A stretch of 64,000 bases of DNA from Homarus americanus (GCF_018991925.1 NW_024756914.1:9455926-9519925), one strand, 5' to 3'; shown: positions 11,476-23,392, counted from the first letter of the stretch. The notes: a model not told the origin generated them from the sequence alone. A program made the numbers and translations.

Positions 11476-14400
11476 TGTGTAGGTGGCAAGGTTACCGGGT
11501 ACTGATGGTGTAGGTGGCAGGACTACCTGGTACTGGGGTAGGCAGGACTACTGGGTGCTGGTGGTGTAGGGGGCAGGGTTACTGGGTACTAGAGGTGTAG
11601 GTGGCAGGGTTACCGGGTACTGGTGGTGAGTGTGAGGGTGGCAGGGTTACCGGGTACTGGTGGGGAGTGTAGGTGGAGGTTACTGGGTACTGGTGGTGAG
11701 AGTCATGTAGGTGGCAGGATTACCAGGGTACTGGTGGTGAGTGGTGAGGTGGCAGGTTACTGGGTACTGGTGGGAGTGGTGTAGGTGGGTTACTGGGCAC
11801 TGGTGGTGGAGTGGTGTAGGTGGCAGGGTTACTGGGTACTGGTGGTGAGTGGTGTAGGTGGCAGGTTACTGGGTACTGGTGGGGAGTGGTGTACAGTAGA
11901 TGAATGGGTTACCGGTTACCAGGTGAGTGTGGTGGCAGGTTACCGGTTACTGGTGGTGAGTGGTGTAGGTGGCAGGGTTACTGGGTACTGGGGAGTGGTA
12001 CAGTAGAGAATGGGTTACTGGTCACTGGTGGTGAGTGGTGTAGGTGGCAGGGTTACACTGGTGGTGAGTGGGTAGGTGGCAGGGTTACTGGGCACTGGTG
12101 AGTGGTGACAGTAGATGAACGGGGTTACTGGTTACTGGTGGCTGAGTGGTGTAGGCAGGGCTACTGGTGGTGAGTGGTGAGGTGGCAGGTTACTACTGGT
12201 GGTGAGTAGTGACAGTGAATGGGCTTGGTGAGTGGTGGCAGGGTTACTGGGCACTGGTGGTGAGTGGTGTACAGCAGTGAATGGGTTAACGGTTACTGGT
12301 GGTGAGTGGTGTAGGTGGCAGGGTTACTGGGCACTGGTAGAGTTGTGTAGGGTTACTGGGCACTGGTGGCGAGTGGTGTACAGTAGGGTGAGAAGGGGCT
12401 ACTGGCACTGGGTGAGTGCTGTAGGTGGCAGGGTTACTGGGCCTGGGGGAGTGGATAGGTGGCAGGGGTTACCAGGTACTGGTGGTGAGTGGATGTGGCA
12501 GGGTTACTGGCACCGTGGGGAGTGGTGTAGGTGGTGGGGTTACCGGGCACTGGTGGTGAGTGGTGGCAGCAGGAATGGGTTACCGGGTACTGGTGGTGAG
12601 TGGTGTAGTGGCAGGTTTCGGGTACTGGTGGCAGGCATGGTTACCGGGTACTGGTGGTGTAGGTGGCAGGACTACCGGTACTGGTGGTGCAGGGCAGGAC
12701 GGTGGTGTAGGGCACGGCCAACTGGTAGGTGGCACGGTTACTGGTTACTGGTGGGTGACTACCGGCACTGGTGGTGTAGGGGCAGGACCACTGGGTACTG
12801 GTGGTGTAGGTGGCAGGTTACTGGGTCTGGTGGTAGGTGGCAGGGGATTACTGGCACTGTGGTGTAGGTAGAAGCCATCGGGCACTGGTGGTGTAGGGGC
12901 AGGTTACTGGGCACTGGTGGTGCAGGTGGTGCAGGGTTACCGAGCACTGGGGCAGGGGCAGGCGGATTACCGGGCACTGGTGGTGTAGGTGGCAGGGTTA
13001 CTGGGCACTGGTGGTGTAGGTGGCAGGGTTACCGGGCACTGGTGGTGTAGGTGGCAGGGTTACCGGGTACTGGTAGTGAGGCAGGCGGGACTACCGGGCA
13101 CTGGTGGTGTAGGGGGCAGGACTGGCCTGGCACTGGTGGTGGTAGGTGGCAGGGTTACTGCTCTGGTGGTGTAGGTGGCAGGATTACTGGCACTGGTGGT
13201 GTAGGTGGCAGGGTTACGGGTACTGGTGGTGTAGGTGGCAGGTTACCGGGCACTGGTGGTGAGGTGGTAGGGTTACTGGGTACTGGTGATGAGGTGGCAG
13301 GATCACCGGGCACTGGTGGGGTAGGGGCCAGACTACCTGGCACTGGTGGTAGGCAGGTTACCGATTACTGGTGGTGTAGGTTGCAGGACTACCGTGTACT
13401 GGTGGTGTAGGCAGGACTACCGGGCACTGGTGGTGTAGGTGGCAGGGACTACCGGGTGCTGGTGGTGAGTGGTGGTGGCAGGCTGCCGGTGGTGAGTGGG
13501 TGTAGGCAGGTTACTGCACTGGTGGTGTAGGTGGCAGGCTACTGGGCACTGGTGGTGTAGCTGGCTCACCGGGTGCCAGTGGTGAGTGGTGCAGGTGGCA
13601 GGGCTGCAGAGTGGTGTAGGTGGCAGGGTTACTGGTACTGGTGGTGAGTAGTGCAGGTGGCAGGGTTACTGGGCAGTGGTGGTGAATGGTGTAGGTGGCA
13701 GGTTACTGGGTGGTATTAGTGGTGTAGGTGGCAGGGTTACTGGTGGTGAGTGGTGGCAGGTTGGGCACTGGTGTGAGGTGGCAGGGTTACTGGGCACTGG
13801 TGGTGGTAGTGGCAGGCTCACTGGGTGCCAGTGGTGAGAGTGGTGGTGGCAGGGCCGCGGTGGGAGTGGTGTAGGTGGCAGGTTACTGGGCACTGGTGGT
13901 GGAGTAGTGTAGGTGGGTGGTGGGTTACTGGGTAGTGGTGAATGGTGTAGGTGGCAGGGTTACTGGGCAGTGGTGGCTAGTGGTGTAGGTATGGGGTTAC
14001 CGGGCAGTGGAGAGTGGTGCAGGTGCTGGGTTACTGGGCACTGGTGAGTGGTGTAGGTGGCAGGGTTACCGGGCACTGGTGGGGGAGTGGGGGCAGAGGT
14101 GGCACGGTTACCGGCAGTGGGTGTACCTGGCAGGGTTACCGGGCACTGGTGGGGGAGTGGTGTTGGTGGCAGGTTACCGGGCACTGGTGGAGTGGTGTGA
14201 GGGGCAGGGCGTACTGGTGGGGAGTGGTGTAGGTGGCAGGGTTACCGGCACTGGTGGTAGTGGTGTAGGTGCAGGATTACCAGGCAGTGGTGGTGAGGGT
14301 GTAGGTGGCAGGGTTACTGGGCACTGGTGGGGATTGGTGGTGGCAGGTTACTGGGCACTTGTGGGAGTGGTGTAGGTGGCAGGGTTACTGGGCACTGGTG

Positions 14401-16794
14401 GTGAGTGGTGGTGGCAGGGCCAAGGTGCACTGGTGGGGAGTGGTGCAGCAGATGAATGGGTTACCGTTACTGGTGGTGAGTGGTAGTGCAGGTTACCGGT
14501 CACTGGTGGGGAGTGGTGTAGCTGGGAGGGTTACTGGCACTGGTGGAGTGGTGACAGTAGATGGATGGGTTACTGGTCACTGGTGGTGAGTGGTGAGGTG
14601 GCACCACTGGCGTGAGTGGTGGTGGCAGGGTTACTGCATGGGGGGAGTGGTGTCAGCAGATGAATGGGTTACTGGTTACTGGTGGTGAGTGGTGTAGGCA
14701 GGGTTGGCCGGGTTACTGGTGGTGGAGGTGTGTGGTGGCAGGGTTACTGGGTACTGGTGGAGTAGTGTACAGTAGATGAATGGGTTACTGGTTACTGGTG
14801 GTGAGTGGTGTAGGTGGCAGGGTTACTGGGTACTGGTGGGGGAGTGTAGGCAGGTTACTGGGCACTGGTGGTGAGTGGTGTACAGTAGGTGAATGGTTAC
14901 TGGGCACTGGTGGTGGAGTGTATGGCAGGTTACCGGGGTAGAGTGGTGGTGGCAGGTTACTGGGCAGTGGTGGGTGGAGTGGTGTAGGTGGCAGGGTTGG
15001 GCACTGGTGGTGAGTGGTGTACATCAGGTTACTGGGTAGTGGTGGTGTGAGTGTAGGTGGCAGGGTTACTGGGCACTGGTGGTGAGTGGTGAGGTGGCAG
15101 GGTTACTGGGAGTGGTGCAGGTGGGTACCAGGCACCAGGAGTGCAGGCACTGGTGGTGAGTGTGAGGCCAGGTTACCGGGGTAGTGGTGGTGAGGTAGGT
15201 GCAGGTTACCGGGCAGTGGTGGTGGTGGGTTGGGTGGTGATGGGAGAGGTGCAGGTTACTGGGGAGAGGTGTAGGTGGCAGGGTTACTGGGCAGGTGGTG
15301 GGGGAGAGGTAGGTGGCACAGTGCAGTGGTGGGGAGAGGTGAGGTGGCAGGTTACTGGGTAGTGGTGGGAGTGGTGTAGGTGGCAGGTTACTGGGCACTG
15401 GTGGGAGGAGGTGGCAGGTTACCGGCAGTGGGAGAGTGTAGGTGGCAGGTTACTGACAGTGGTGGTGAGTGGTGTAGGTGGCAGGGTTACCAGGCACTGG
15501 TGGGGAGAGGTGTGGGTGGGTTACTGGGCAGTGGTGGTGAGTGGTGTAGGTGGCAGGTTACTGGGCATGGTGGTGAGTGGTGTAGGTGTCAGGTTACCGG
15601 GTAGTGGTGGTGAGTTGTGTAGGTGGCAGGGTTACTGGGCACTGGTGGTGAGGGTGGTGCAGGTTGATGGGTAGTGGTGGGAGTGGTGTAGCAGGTTACC
15701 GGTACTGGTGGTGAGTGGTGTAGGTGGCAGGTTACCGGGTACTGTGGTGAGTGAGGTGGCAGGGTTACCGGGTACTGGTGGTGAGTGGTGTAGGTGTCAG
15801 GTTGGGTAGTGGTGTGAGTGATGCAGGCAGGGTTACCGGGCAGTGGTGGTGAGTGGTGGTGGCAGGGGTTACTGGGCACTGGTGGTGAGGTGTAGGTGGC
15901 AGGGTCAGGGCAGTGGTGGTGAGTGGTATAGGTGGGCACTGGTGGTGAGTGGTGGCAGGGTTACTGGTGAGTGGTGTGGGTGGCAGGGTTACTGGGCACT
16001 GGTGAGTGGACAGTAGGCAGTGGCCGGGCACTGGTGGTGAGTGGGTGAGGTGTCAGGCAGTGGTGGTGAGTTGTGTAGGTGGCAGGTTACCTGGCACTGG
16101 TGGGAGTGGCGGCTGGCAGTGGGCACTGGTGGTGAGTGTAGGTGGCAGGTGAGGGTGGGTTACCGGGCACTGGTGGGGAGTGTGTAGGTGGCAGGTTACC
16201 GGGTACTGGGTGAGTGGTGTAGGTGCAGGGTTACTGGGTAATGGTGGTGAGTGGTAGTGCAGGTTGGGTACTGGTGGGGAGAGGTGTAGGTGGCAGGGTT
16301 ACTGGGTACTGGGTGGTGACTGGTAGGTGAGGGTGCTACCGGGTACTGGTGGTGATGGTTTTGAGGTCAGGGTTACCGGGTACTGGTGGGGAGAGGTGTA
16401 GGTGGCATGGGTTCACTGGTGGGGAGTGGTGTAGGGGCAGGGTTACTGGTACTGGTGGTGAGTGGTGAGGTGGCGGGTTACCGGGTGGTGGTTGAGTGTG
16501 GACAGAGGTGGCAGGGTTACTGGGTACTGGTGGTGAGTGGTGTAGGTGGCAGGGTTACGGGTACTGGTGGTGAGTGGTGTAGGTGGCAGGGTTACCGGGT
16601 ACTGGTGGTGAGTGGTGTGGGTGGGGTTGCGGGTACTGGTGGTGAGTGGTGTAGGTGGCAGGCGTTACCGTACTGGTGGTGATTGGTGTAGGTGGCAGGG
16701 TTACCGGGTAGTGGTGGTGAGTGTTGTAGGTGGCAGGGTTACTGGGTACTGGTGGTGAGTGGTGTAGGTGGCAGGGTTACCGGGTAGTGGTGGT
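11476..16794. repeat. 5.3-kb G/T-rich minisatellite (31- and 38-bp unit types)
   Basis: A long tandem array built on words such as GGTACTGGTGGTGAGTGGTG followed by TAGGTGGCAGGGTTACCG (38 bp together). In 12630-13600 most units lack the 7 bases gtgagtg and are 31 bp. A third type, where gtggcagg is replaced by acagtagatgaatggg, clusters at about 11885-12295 and 14440-14900. The plus strand is strongly G/T-rich and C-poor. Frequent single-base length changes in G runs break every frame, so the short GTGG-rich open frames are not genes. The array ends at about 16794, where ordinary sequence resumes (tcatttatttcctcag). Confidence 0.95.
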
Positions 16795-16910
16795 CATTTA
16801 TTTCCTCAGTCAAGGGAAATGCCACCTTGAAGGTCGCTACGAGCGGATACCGACCGGGTGTTGAGCCTCACGACCTTACACTTATGCACACATACACCAT
16901 ATTATAGAAT

Positions 16911-16950
16911 ACACACACACACACACACGTTTTCATTGTGGATCTACATG

Positions 16951-16986
<36 letters not shown>
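16911..16986. repeat. (AC)n and (AT)n microsatellites
   Basis: An (AC)9 run at 16911-16928 and an (AT)17 run at 16953-16986 lie in the spacer between the minisatellite and the retrotransposon relic. Confidence 0.9.
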
Positions 16987-16988
<2 letters not shown>

Positions 16989-17239
16989 CTGACATCTGTT
17001 TGATGCCGATGTGACATCCATCCCTAAAGCACCTCCTCCCCTTTTACAGGTTTCTTACCAATAATGGCGCAGCTGAACAAGCTAACAATCATATTGTTGC
17101 TATATGCTAGCTGCTCCCACAGCTTGATGCTATCTGTTTCCCAGCTTATCTACCAGTACCCTCATTCACTAAATACAGTGCAAGAACTTGAAGTAACAAG
17201 GCGATTATACGAACTCTGGATCAAACTCTCCACCACTTA

Positions 17240-18065
17240 CATTGACATACCATTGAAGCTCTTCATGAAGTTTTCCCGGAACTAGCCAAACCTCTCTGCG
17301 CTTCTGTGGTAAGTAAAATGCCCAGCTGACAAGAAGTTTTCATATGTTTCACCATTGCCAAAGTCAACAAGCCCATGATCTTTAAGCTAGTTACAACCTA
17401 TTGCCATTACCCCAATACCCAGCTTAATCTGCGAGGGGTTTGTATTTGACTGAGCTTATGCTAATATTGCAGGCGCAATAGATCCTCAGCAATTCGGCAA
17501 TATTAAAGTCTATTCTATCACCCACCTTCTAGATTTCATCGATCACAACCTAGAGAAACATAACCCATTGTGGCTCTCACCTTCATAGACTTTACCAAAT
17601 CATTTGACTTAATCAATCAATAAAATTATATACAAAACCTTAGGTTTTGGAGAGCTGTCATACAATGGCTAATAGACTTCCTTGTGACCGGCCCCAAGCT
17701 GTACGCTTCTGAAGGGCAGTCTCCACTTTTCAGTTACTTGCGGTGACTCCCCCCCCCCCCACACACACCCCAAGGCACGAGGATGGGAACACTGTTTCCT
17801 CATCAACGAGGCTTTGAAAGACACTTCCGGTTGTTGGAAATATATCGAGAACTCCATCTTTGACATCAGTGCGTACAATTCGGCAACGCCCTCCAGAATA
17901 TACTGAACAGTTTCCAAGATTGGTCTACCGCCAACCGTGTCACTATCATACCAACCATGTTTCGCTTCCCTCCATCGCGCTGGGCCTCGACACACTTCAG
18001 GGTGTAGACGCCACCGTCCACCAGGCCCCTCGGCGTCACCATAGATAACAAACTTAGCTATAGTT
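17240..18065 (+). pseudogene. Reverse transcriptase fragment, multiply frameshifted
   Basis: Pieces of a non-LTR reverse transcriptase can be read in shifting frames. They are FPELAKPLC near 17270, an IDPQQFGNIK-like stretch near 17480-17500, the domain A motif FIDFTKSFDLI at 17582-17614, then FLVTGPKLYASEGQSPLFSY near 17670-17740, and late in the protein NSFQDWSTANRVTI and LGVTIDNKL near 17905-18055. The YADD-containing segment is largely lost or scrambled between 17745 and 17870, beside a C10 run at about 17750. Several stops and frameshifts make it a pseudogene. The clade cannot be named with certainty. Confidence 0.75.
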
Positions 18066-18348
18066 CCCATTTCCTCCGTTGTCCCTGGTCCCTTTGACTT
18101 TATGTACGTCTGACCTTATGAATGTTTACACAACATTCATACTTATTAAACGCACCTATGCTTCCTCCTCTCCCTGGTCTTCTTCCGTGTTTGCTCTTCA
18201 ATAAGGACTCCTAGAGAATGCGAAACTATTCTCTTCCCTTGTTACACCATATATTTTTATTATCTCTTGTTTATAATTTTACCATTTACCAGTACATGAG
18301 AAAACTGGAGTGCCCGGAGCAAACCTGTGATGTTTGGTAGTGAGGGTC

Positions 18349-18425
18349 ACACAGCTTCTCACGTGTGTTCAGGACTCCAACCCCGGACATATTAGTGAGA
18401 GATGCTCGCGTTACCGCTATACCAC
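18349..18425 (-). repeat. tRNA-like (SINE or tRNA-pseudogene) relic
   Basis: Read on the minus strand, tatagcggtaacgcgagcat resembles a pol III A box region. It is followed at the usual distance by ggttggagtcc (18372-18382), one base from the B-box consensus GGTTCGAGTCC. No good acceptor stem is visible, so a SINE head or tRNA pseudogene is more likely than a functional tRNA. Confidence 0.4.
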
Positions 18426-18743
18426 CAACAACTCAACATGTCATCATCGTAACCTCATCTATCAGTTTCGGACAAAGCTGCTATATCATCTTCGTCCATC
18501 GCCACCACAACCTCATCTTGCCCACATGATCACATGCCCGGTACTGGTCGCTTTGAGAATAGCCCCATTCTAACCATTATAAAAATCATCAACAACTTAG
18601 ATAACTTGTGTGTTCACTCCTTACCACTCTTCATTTTGTACTGTAACGGTACTGAAATTCCTTGTTTAATGACCCTCCCTACCCCTGTGTGTTATATATT
18701 GTACTGTATGTATGTTTTTGCATATTTCGAGTTTATACCATTA

Positions 18744-18804
<61 letters not shown>

Positions 18805-18830
18805 GCAAACAAACACAAACATAATCCTTG

Positions 18831-18835
18831 AACAC

Positions 18836-18882
<47 letters not shown>

Positions 18883-19600
18883 GGACGGAGGCGGGATGGA
18901 CTGGGGATGATTGATGAAGAAATGATCATACGGCAGATGATGACCAATTTAAGGTCTGCGGGACACCCTCTCAGACGTGCATGTCTGTCTGTCTGTCTGT
19001 GTTTATTTTTTTTAGTTTGCTTGTCACTTTATCTCTGTTTGGTTGTCTGTGTCTGTCTCTTTATCTCTATCTGTCTGTCTGTATTTTTGTTTGTTTATCT
19101 GTCTCTCTGTCTATCTTTTTGCCTGTCTAGCAGTAATTGTTTGTCTGTCTGTCTGTCTGTCTGGTTAGGTAGGACCTGTGTGTTTGCGTGGTTCAGTTAG
19201 CGTTGTGTGAACTTTCTTGTGTTTCATTCATTATGCACATATGTGTGCACATGTGTATTTATCTGTGTACGTCTTTGATATTTGTGTACATGTGTGTTGT
19301 GTGTGCACATGTGTGTCTTATATCTGCGCATGGGGTATTGTGTGTTGCGCGCGTGTGTGTGTGTGTGTGCGCGTTATCGATGCACGTGTGTTTTGCAAGA
19401 TATATACACAATTGCACATGCATGTATTGTCTGTGGGAATGTGCGTGTACCATCTGTGCACATATGTGTGTTATATGTGTGCATGTGTGTCTTTGCATAG
19501 GAGTGTTGTCTGTGCGTTTGTCTTATCTGTGCACGTGTATGTTGTTTGTGTACATGTGTGTGTTATCCGTACACACGTGCGTGCTCACGTTAACTTTGTA
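18831..19600. repeat. (CA)n, (GTCT)n and GTGT-rich simple repeats
   Basis: CA dinucleotides occupy 18831-18880, GTCT/TCTG tetramers about 18981-19165, and imperfect GTGT/GCACATGTGTG-rich sequence about 19230-19600. Cys/Val-rich open frames across the last part reflect the repeats. Confidence 0.85.
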
Positions 19601-19896
19601 CAGTTTAATGTTTGTCTTTTGCTAAATCTGTGTTGTTGCCTCAAGTGGTGAGTCATCTGGTTATATCTACACACAGTAGCTCCCTTGTGTCCTTTTATGG
19701 TAAGACTGTGTTTTGTATTTATTGTTGCTCAACATTCTACATCTCCCTGTTGTCCAAACCTGTTAATATAATAATTTATGTTCTAGCAGGATCAGATGAC
19801 AGTAGTGACCGAGGTGTGCGTGACGTCCTTTGCTGGTGGTGGTGACGTCTCTTATACGACACTGTTCTTGTTTACACACTCACACACAGACACACA

Positions 19897-20417
19897 CAGG
19901 GGCGTCATTTTTTTGGGGGGGGGGAGCTAGGGGGGCACAAGGGGGGCACTCGCCCCCCAAGACCTGGCTTGCCCCCAAAACCTGGCTTGCCCCTCTTAAG
20001 AGCTGGCTTGCCCCCCCCCCCAGACCTAGCCTGCCCCTCCCAAGGGCTGTCTTGCTCTCCAAGGAAAATTTTAATGATATTCCTTTTTCATATCGACGAT
20101 TTTGGATTAGGTGAGAACATCTCAATGGTATTTATACTTTGCATAATTAAACAAAATGATAAATATTCATCTATTTTCATTGTTCCCATTACCTATCATC
20201 TATAAACTGAATAGCAGCAAGGAAGTAAGTCATATTGCTAACAACCACACTGTCCATACCGGGCAGATGCAAATTGAAAATATAAAACATGTTGGAACGT
20301 GTTCCGTCTGTTAGAGAACCACCCGGCGGCACCACGGTGGAGCAAGATTTTGACCCCTACTCTTTGCATGCAATGGTGTTGCTCCCCCCATAAGCAAAAT
20401 CTGAAATGACGCCCCTG
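19897..20417. mobile_element. hAT-like MITE (521 bp)
   Basis: Terminal inverted repeats CAGGGGCGTCATTT (from 19897) and AAATGACGCCCCTG (to 20417) bound 521 bp with no transposase. CAGGGGCG-type ends are characteristic of hAT-superfamily elements, which duplicate 8 bp. Both flanks are CA microsatellite, so a duplication such as cacacaca cannot be told apart from the repeat. The left half holds four degenerate copies of a 20-25-bp unit centred on agacctggcttgcccc (about 19950-20060). Confidence 0.75.
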
Positions 20418-20464
20418 CACACACACACACACACACACAGTCAGTTAAACAGTGTATAGACAAT

Positions 20465-20700
20465 TTAGAACGTGGCGACCTGTGGGGTAATGGTCAGCAT
20501 TCTCGCCTTGCAAGTGAGCGGACCCGAGTTCGATCCCCAGGCATGGTGTAACTTTGGGCAAGTTTCTTTACACCATTTGCCTCTGTCTACCCAGCAGTAA
20601 TTGGGAACCTGGATGTTAATCGATTTACGGATCGCATTCCAGGGTAATGGTTAGCCAGTGCAGTTGGCGAGTTGTCCGGTCTTCTCGGGCTATTCCTTGA
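20465..20700 (+). repeat. tRNA-derived SINE
   Basis: The head is tRNA-like. ggggtaatggtcagc contains an A box, an anticodon-arm-like stretch cgccttgcaagtgagcg follows, and gagttcgatcc at 20526-20536 is a near-perfect B box. A pol III promoter of this kind defines tRNA-derived SINEs. The loop cttgcaa would place TGC in the anticodon position. The body (about 20545-20700) is unrelated to tRNA and runs straight into 68-bp tandem repeats. No acceptor stem closes, so this is not a functional tRNA gene. Confidence 0.75.
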
Positions 20701-21036
20701 CACTGGGTCATGCAACTCGTTAACTTAGGATGTGGTTGTTGTGTTGGCGACAGCTTCTACACCTTAAACACTGGGTCATGCAGCTCGTTAACTCAGGGTG
20801 TGGTTGTTGTGTTGGCGACAGCTTCTACACCTTAAACACTGGGTCATGCAGCTCGTTAACTCAGGGTGTGATTGTTGTGTTGGCGACAGCTTCTACACCC
20901 TAAACACTGGGTCATGCAGCTCGTTAAGTCGGGGTGTGGTTTTTGTGTTGGCGACAGCTTCTACACCTTAAACACTGGGTCATGCAGCTCGTTAAGTCGG
21001 GGTGTGGTTGTTGTGTTGGCGACAGCTTCTACATCT
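20701..21036 (+). repeat. 68-bp tandem repeat attached to the SINE (about 4.9 copies)
   Basis: Units start with cactgggtcatgca at 20701, 20769, 20837, 20905 and 20973, an exact 68-bp spacing. Each contains ctcgttaa, gtggttgttgtgttggcgac and ttctacacc. Later units share the variant gttaagtcggggtg, showing stepwise duplication. The repeat follows the SINE body without a break and probably grew from its 3' part. Confidence 0.9.
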
Positions 21037-21277
21037 TCAACAAATTCACGCCTAGGTGGCACGTAGGCCGGCCATATTCGTTACACGAGGGGCAACTATT
21101 AGAAAATGCAGATGAATAAAGAAGAAAAAACATCGATAAGAATAACAAGAATAATTCTATGTTGAGCCACCAAGGGTAGTAAGGTGGCCAGGGCTTTTCA
21201 GTAAATATCTCTTTCCTTCTCTAACACCACCAATACCTCCACCACACTGCCACTATTACAATCACCATCACTAATAT

Positions 21278-21985
21278 AGGGTGATTTTTTTTATTCGAGA
21301 ACCCTAAATAATTCCCATAACCTAAAAAGTACATACAGTGAAACCTCCATACAACGGACTTCTATATCCACATAACCCGTTAGATGGGGGTTTCATATCT
21401 GATGGACCCTCGATATAATGGCCCTTCATATCTCTATGCTTCGTTAGATGGAGGTTTTATATCTAACGGGCCCTCGATATAACAGACTTTCTTCTTCATA
21501 TAATCCGTTAAATAGAGGTTTCACTGTAAGTTAGGAACCTAATGTTTTGCGTAAATGTAGCCTAATGTCACAGCAAGACGTAAAATGATCCTGAGGTATC
21601 ACGTGACCCTCCAGTGGCGTTAACGGTAGAAAAACGTGTGTCTTATTATACCCATCTCCATCCCTAGATCTTACACCGCCAGATTTTGTTTTTGTTTTTT
21701 GTGGGAAAATTTGAAGGATATAGTGTGTGCTACGAAACCACGCAAGAATCGGTGACGCAATCAGGAATATCCCCAAGAAATGCTACACTCTGCCAAGAAT
21801 AAATTTGTGCCTGCAACATGGTGGTGGACACTTTCAACACGCCATTTAAGGTAATCAATTGCGTGGATCATGTCACGTCTTTATGTAACATTAAGTTACA
21901 TTTACGCAAAATAATAGATTCCTAACTGATATAGTTTTTAGTGCGTGGGAATTATTTAGGGTTCTTCAATAAAAAAAATTACCCT
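21278..21985. mobile_element. TIR element of unknown superfamily (708 bp)
   Basis: About 50-bp terminal inverted repeats start agggtgattttttttatt on the left and end with the complement of agggtaattttttttatt on the right. Both contain the shared core GAACCCTAAATAATTCCCA. No transposase is visible, so it is non-autonomous. No clear target-site duplication is seen in the ACC-rich flanks. It contains a second, smaller MITE (21336-21526). Confidence 0.7.
21336..21526. mobile_element. Nested MITE of the TA-duplicating (Tc1/mariner-pogo) group
   Basis: A 191-bp element with ends CAGTGAAACCTC and GAGGTTTCACTG, flanked by TA on both sides (21334-21335 and 21527-21528). Internal words such as cgatataa and ccgttaga repeat in both orientations, as in Tigger-type MITEs. 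It sits inside the TIR element 21278-21985 and is therefore younger. Confidence 0.8.
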
Positions 21986-22239
21986 GCTACCTTCACCACC
22001 ACCGCTACCACCACTACCATCCCAATCGTCGCTTCCATCACTTTCACCATCAACACAGCTATTAGCACGATGACCATCACCACCACCACTACTACTATCA
22101 CTACAGCCATATCTACTACCCCTACCTACCACTGTATCCTCCACCACCACCACCACTTCATCACTTTAAGCACAACCACCATTATCTTAAACACAACCAA
22201 TACTACCTACACCATAACCCCAACCACCTTTGATACTCG

Positions 22240-23392
22240 TATTGAAAGTAATGTCTTGACTACCGCCTTAACTTTTCTGGCACCCAATTATCGACTTGAT
22301 ACAAATAAGTTGAAAGTTGTCTTGGCATTTAATTGAAAGACATCAAGATTCGTCGTAGACATCTTGGCGGACGTCTGAAACAATAGGATTCTTGAGCCAG
22401 TCCACCTATGTGTTGAAAGTCGTAAGCCATCTTGACATGAGTCTTGACAGGCACCTTAACAGGCAGGTGCGAGGGCAAGTCATACGTGTGAGACGTCGCC
22501 TCCCTTCCACCACCGACGCACGCGAGAAACCACTTGGTCCCCCGCGGCCCTCAGTCCAGCTTGAAGAAACTCAGCCCAGCCTTGGGACATTTATCTCAGG
22601 TTGAGGACATTCATTCCATCTTGAGTACAATCAGTTCAGTTTGTAGGGTCTCAGTGCAGCCCGGAAACACTAAATTCAGCCCGGATATATTCACTACAAA
22701 CATACTCTCTCGCCCGACTCCTAACCATGACTGTGTTACCGACATCTTTGTCGAGGTTCTTCATTTCTTGCGGTTTGATGTATTTAAATGTTTTAAAATT
22801 GTTAACAATATTTTTTTTTTTACCGTGTTTCCCTCATCTGGTCATTTTGATTCCTCAAATTTTCAAGATTTCCTTCTGGACATTCCTATCGTTGTGTACG
22901 GTTCCTTGCCGACTATTTCACTGATGGTGCTTGAGTACCTTTAGGTTCTTACTCTCCTCTTCCTCCTCATTAATGACATATCCATTCCTTCCAGTAGCAC
23001 GCACTCCTTTCCTGATGATTCACATCATATAATCAGGGATAAGGGGATAATGGTAGAGATATTAATGGGCACAAGAGAGGGTGGGAGAACCTGAGGCAGG
23101 CACAGACTGGGATGGATGGATGAAAATAATAGCAGGATTCTCTCGATATGCAATATCTAAGGATTAATAAAAACAGCCCGGAAACGCTGAGAGTGGATAA
23201 ACTTGTCGCCTACCCTCAGACAAGAGGATGGCACTTTTGATTGACCCGTAAAAAAAAAAAAAAATAAATCAACCATTTAAACTAGAGACACTGCAGATTA
23301 GGAAAACTCGCATACTCTACCCAATCTTTACCAAACTCACGCCATCCCAACTTAGCTCTTTCCAGTCCTGTGATACCCAATCCAGTTCGCTT
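22240..23392. other. No gene recognised; weak tandem structure and a poly(A) run
   Basis: About 22550-22700 contains loosely repeated cagcttga/cagcccgg words spaced about 25-30 bp. A run of 14 A followed by taaatc (about 23251-23270) may mark the end of an old retroposon. No convincing reading frame is seen. Confidence 0.4.

Larger units (their letters stand above)
17060..18804 (+). mobile_element. Non-LTR retrotransposon relic with (TTA)n tail
   Basis: A 5'-truncated, decayed retrotransposon. The reverse transcriptase part (17240-18065) is followed by a non-coding 3' region and a CCATTAATTATTATT-type end running into (TTA)n at 18746-18804. The sequence near 18550-18595 (agccccattctaaccattat and flanks) recurs near 28100-28145, just upstream of another (TTA)n tail, so both belong to one family. 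The tail resembles that at 44775-44794. The 5' limit is uncertain. Confidence 0.65.
21215..22235. repeat. Imperfect (ACC)n/(CAC)n tract, split by a transposon
   Basis: ACC-rich sequence lies at about 21222-21272 and again at 21988-22235 (caccaccaccgctaccacca and similar). The 708-bp element at 21278-21985 separates the two parts, which suggests one original microsatellite interrupted by insertion. Thr/Pro-rich open frames here are repeat by-products. Confidence 0.75.

Noticed and set aside
11785..16682. Gly/Trp/Val-rich open frames, and Pro/Thr/His-rich minus-strand frames resembling mucin or silk-like proteins
   Set aside because: They are products of the G/T-rich minisatellite; unit-length changes shift the frame constantly.
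18707..18950. Poly-Ile and poly-Asn frames
   Set aside because: They are translations of the (TTA)n tail and the CA microsatellite.
19188..19651. Cys-rich 144-codon frames resembling a secreted peptide
   Set aside because: They come from GTGT/GCACATGTG simple repeats and lack a plausible start context or conserved spacing.
20465..20545. Functional tRNA gene
   Set aside because: A and B boxes are good, but no acceptor stem pairs and the sequence continues into a SINE body.
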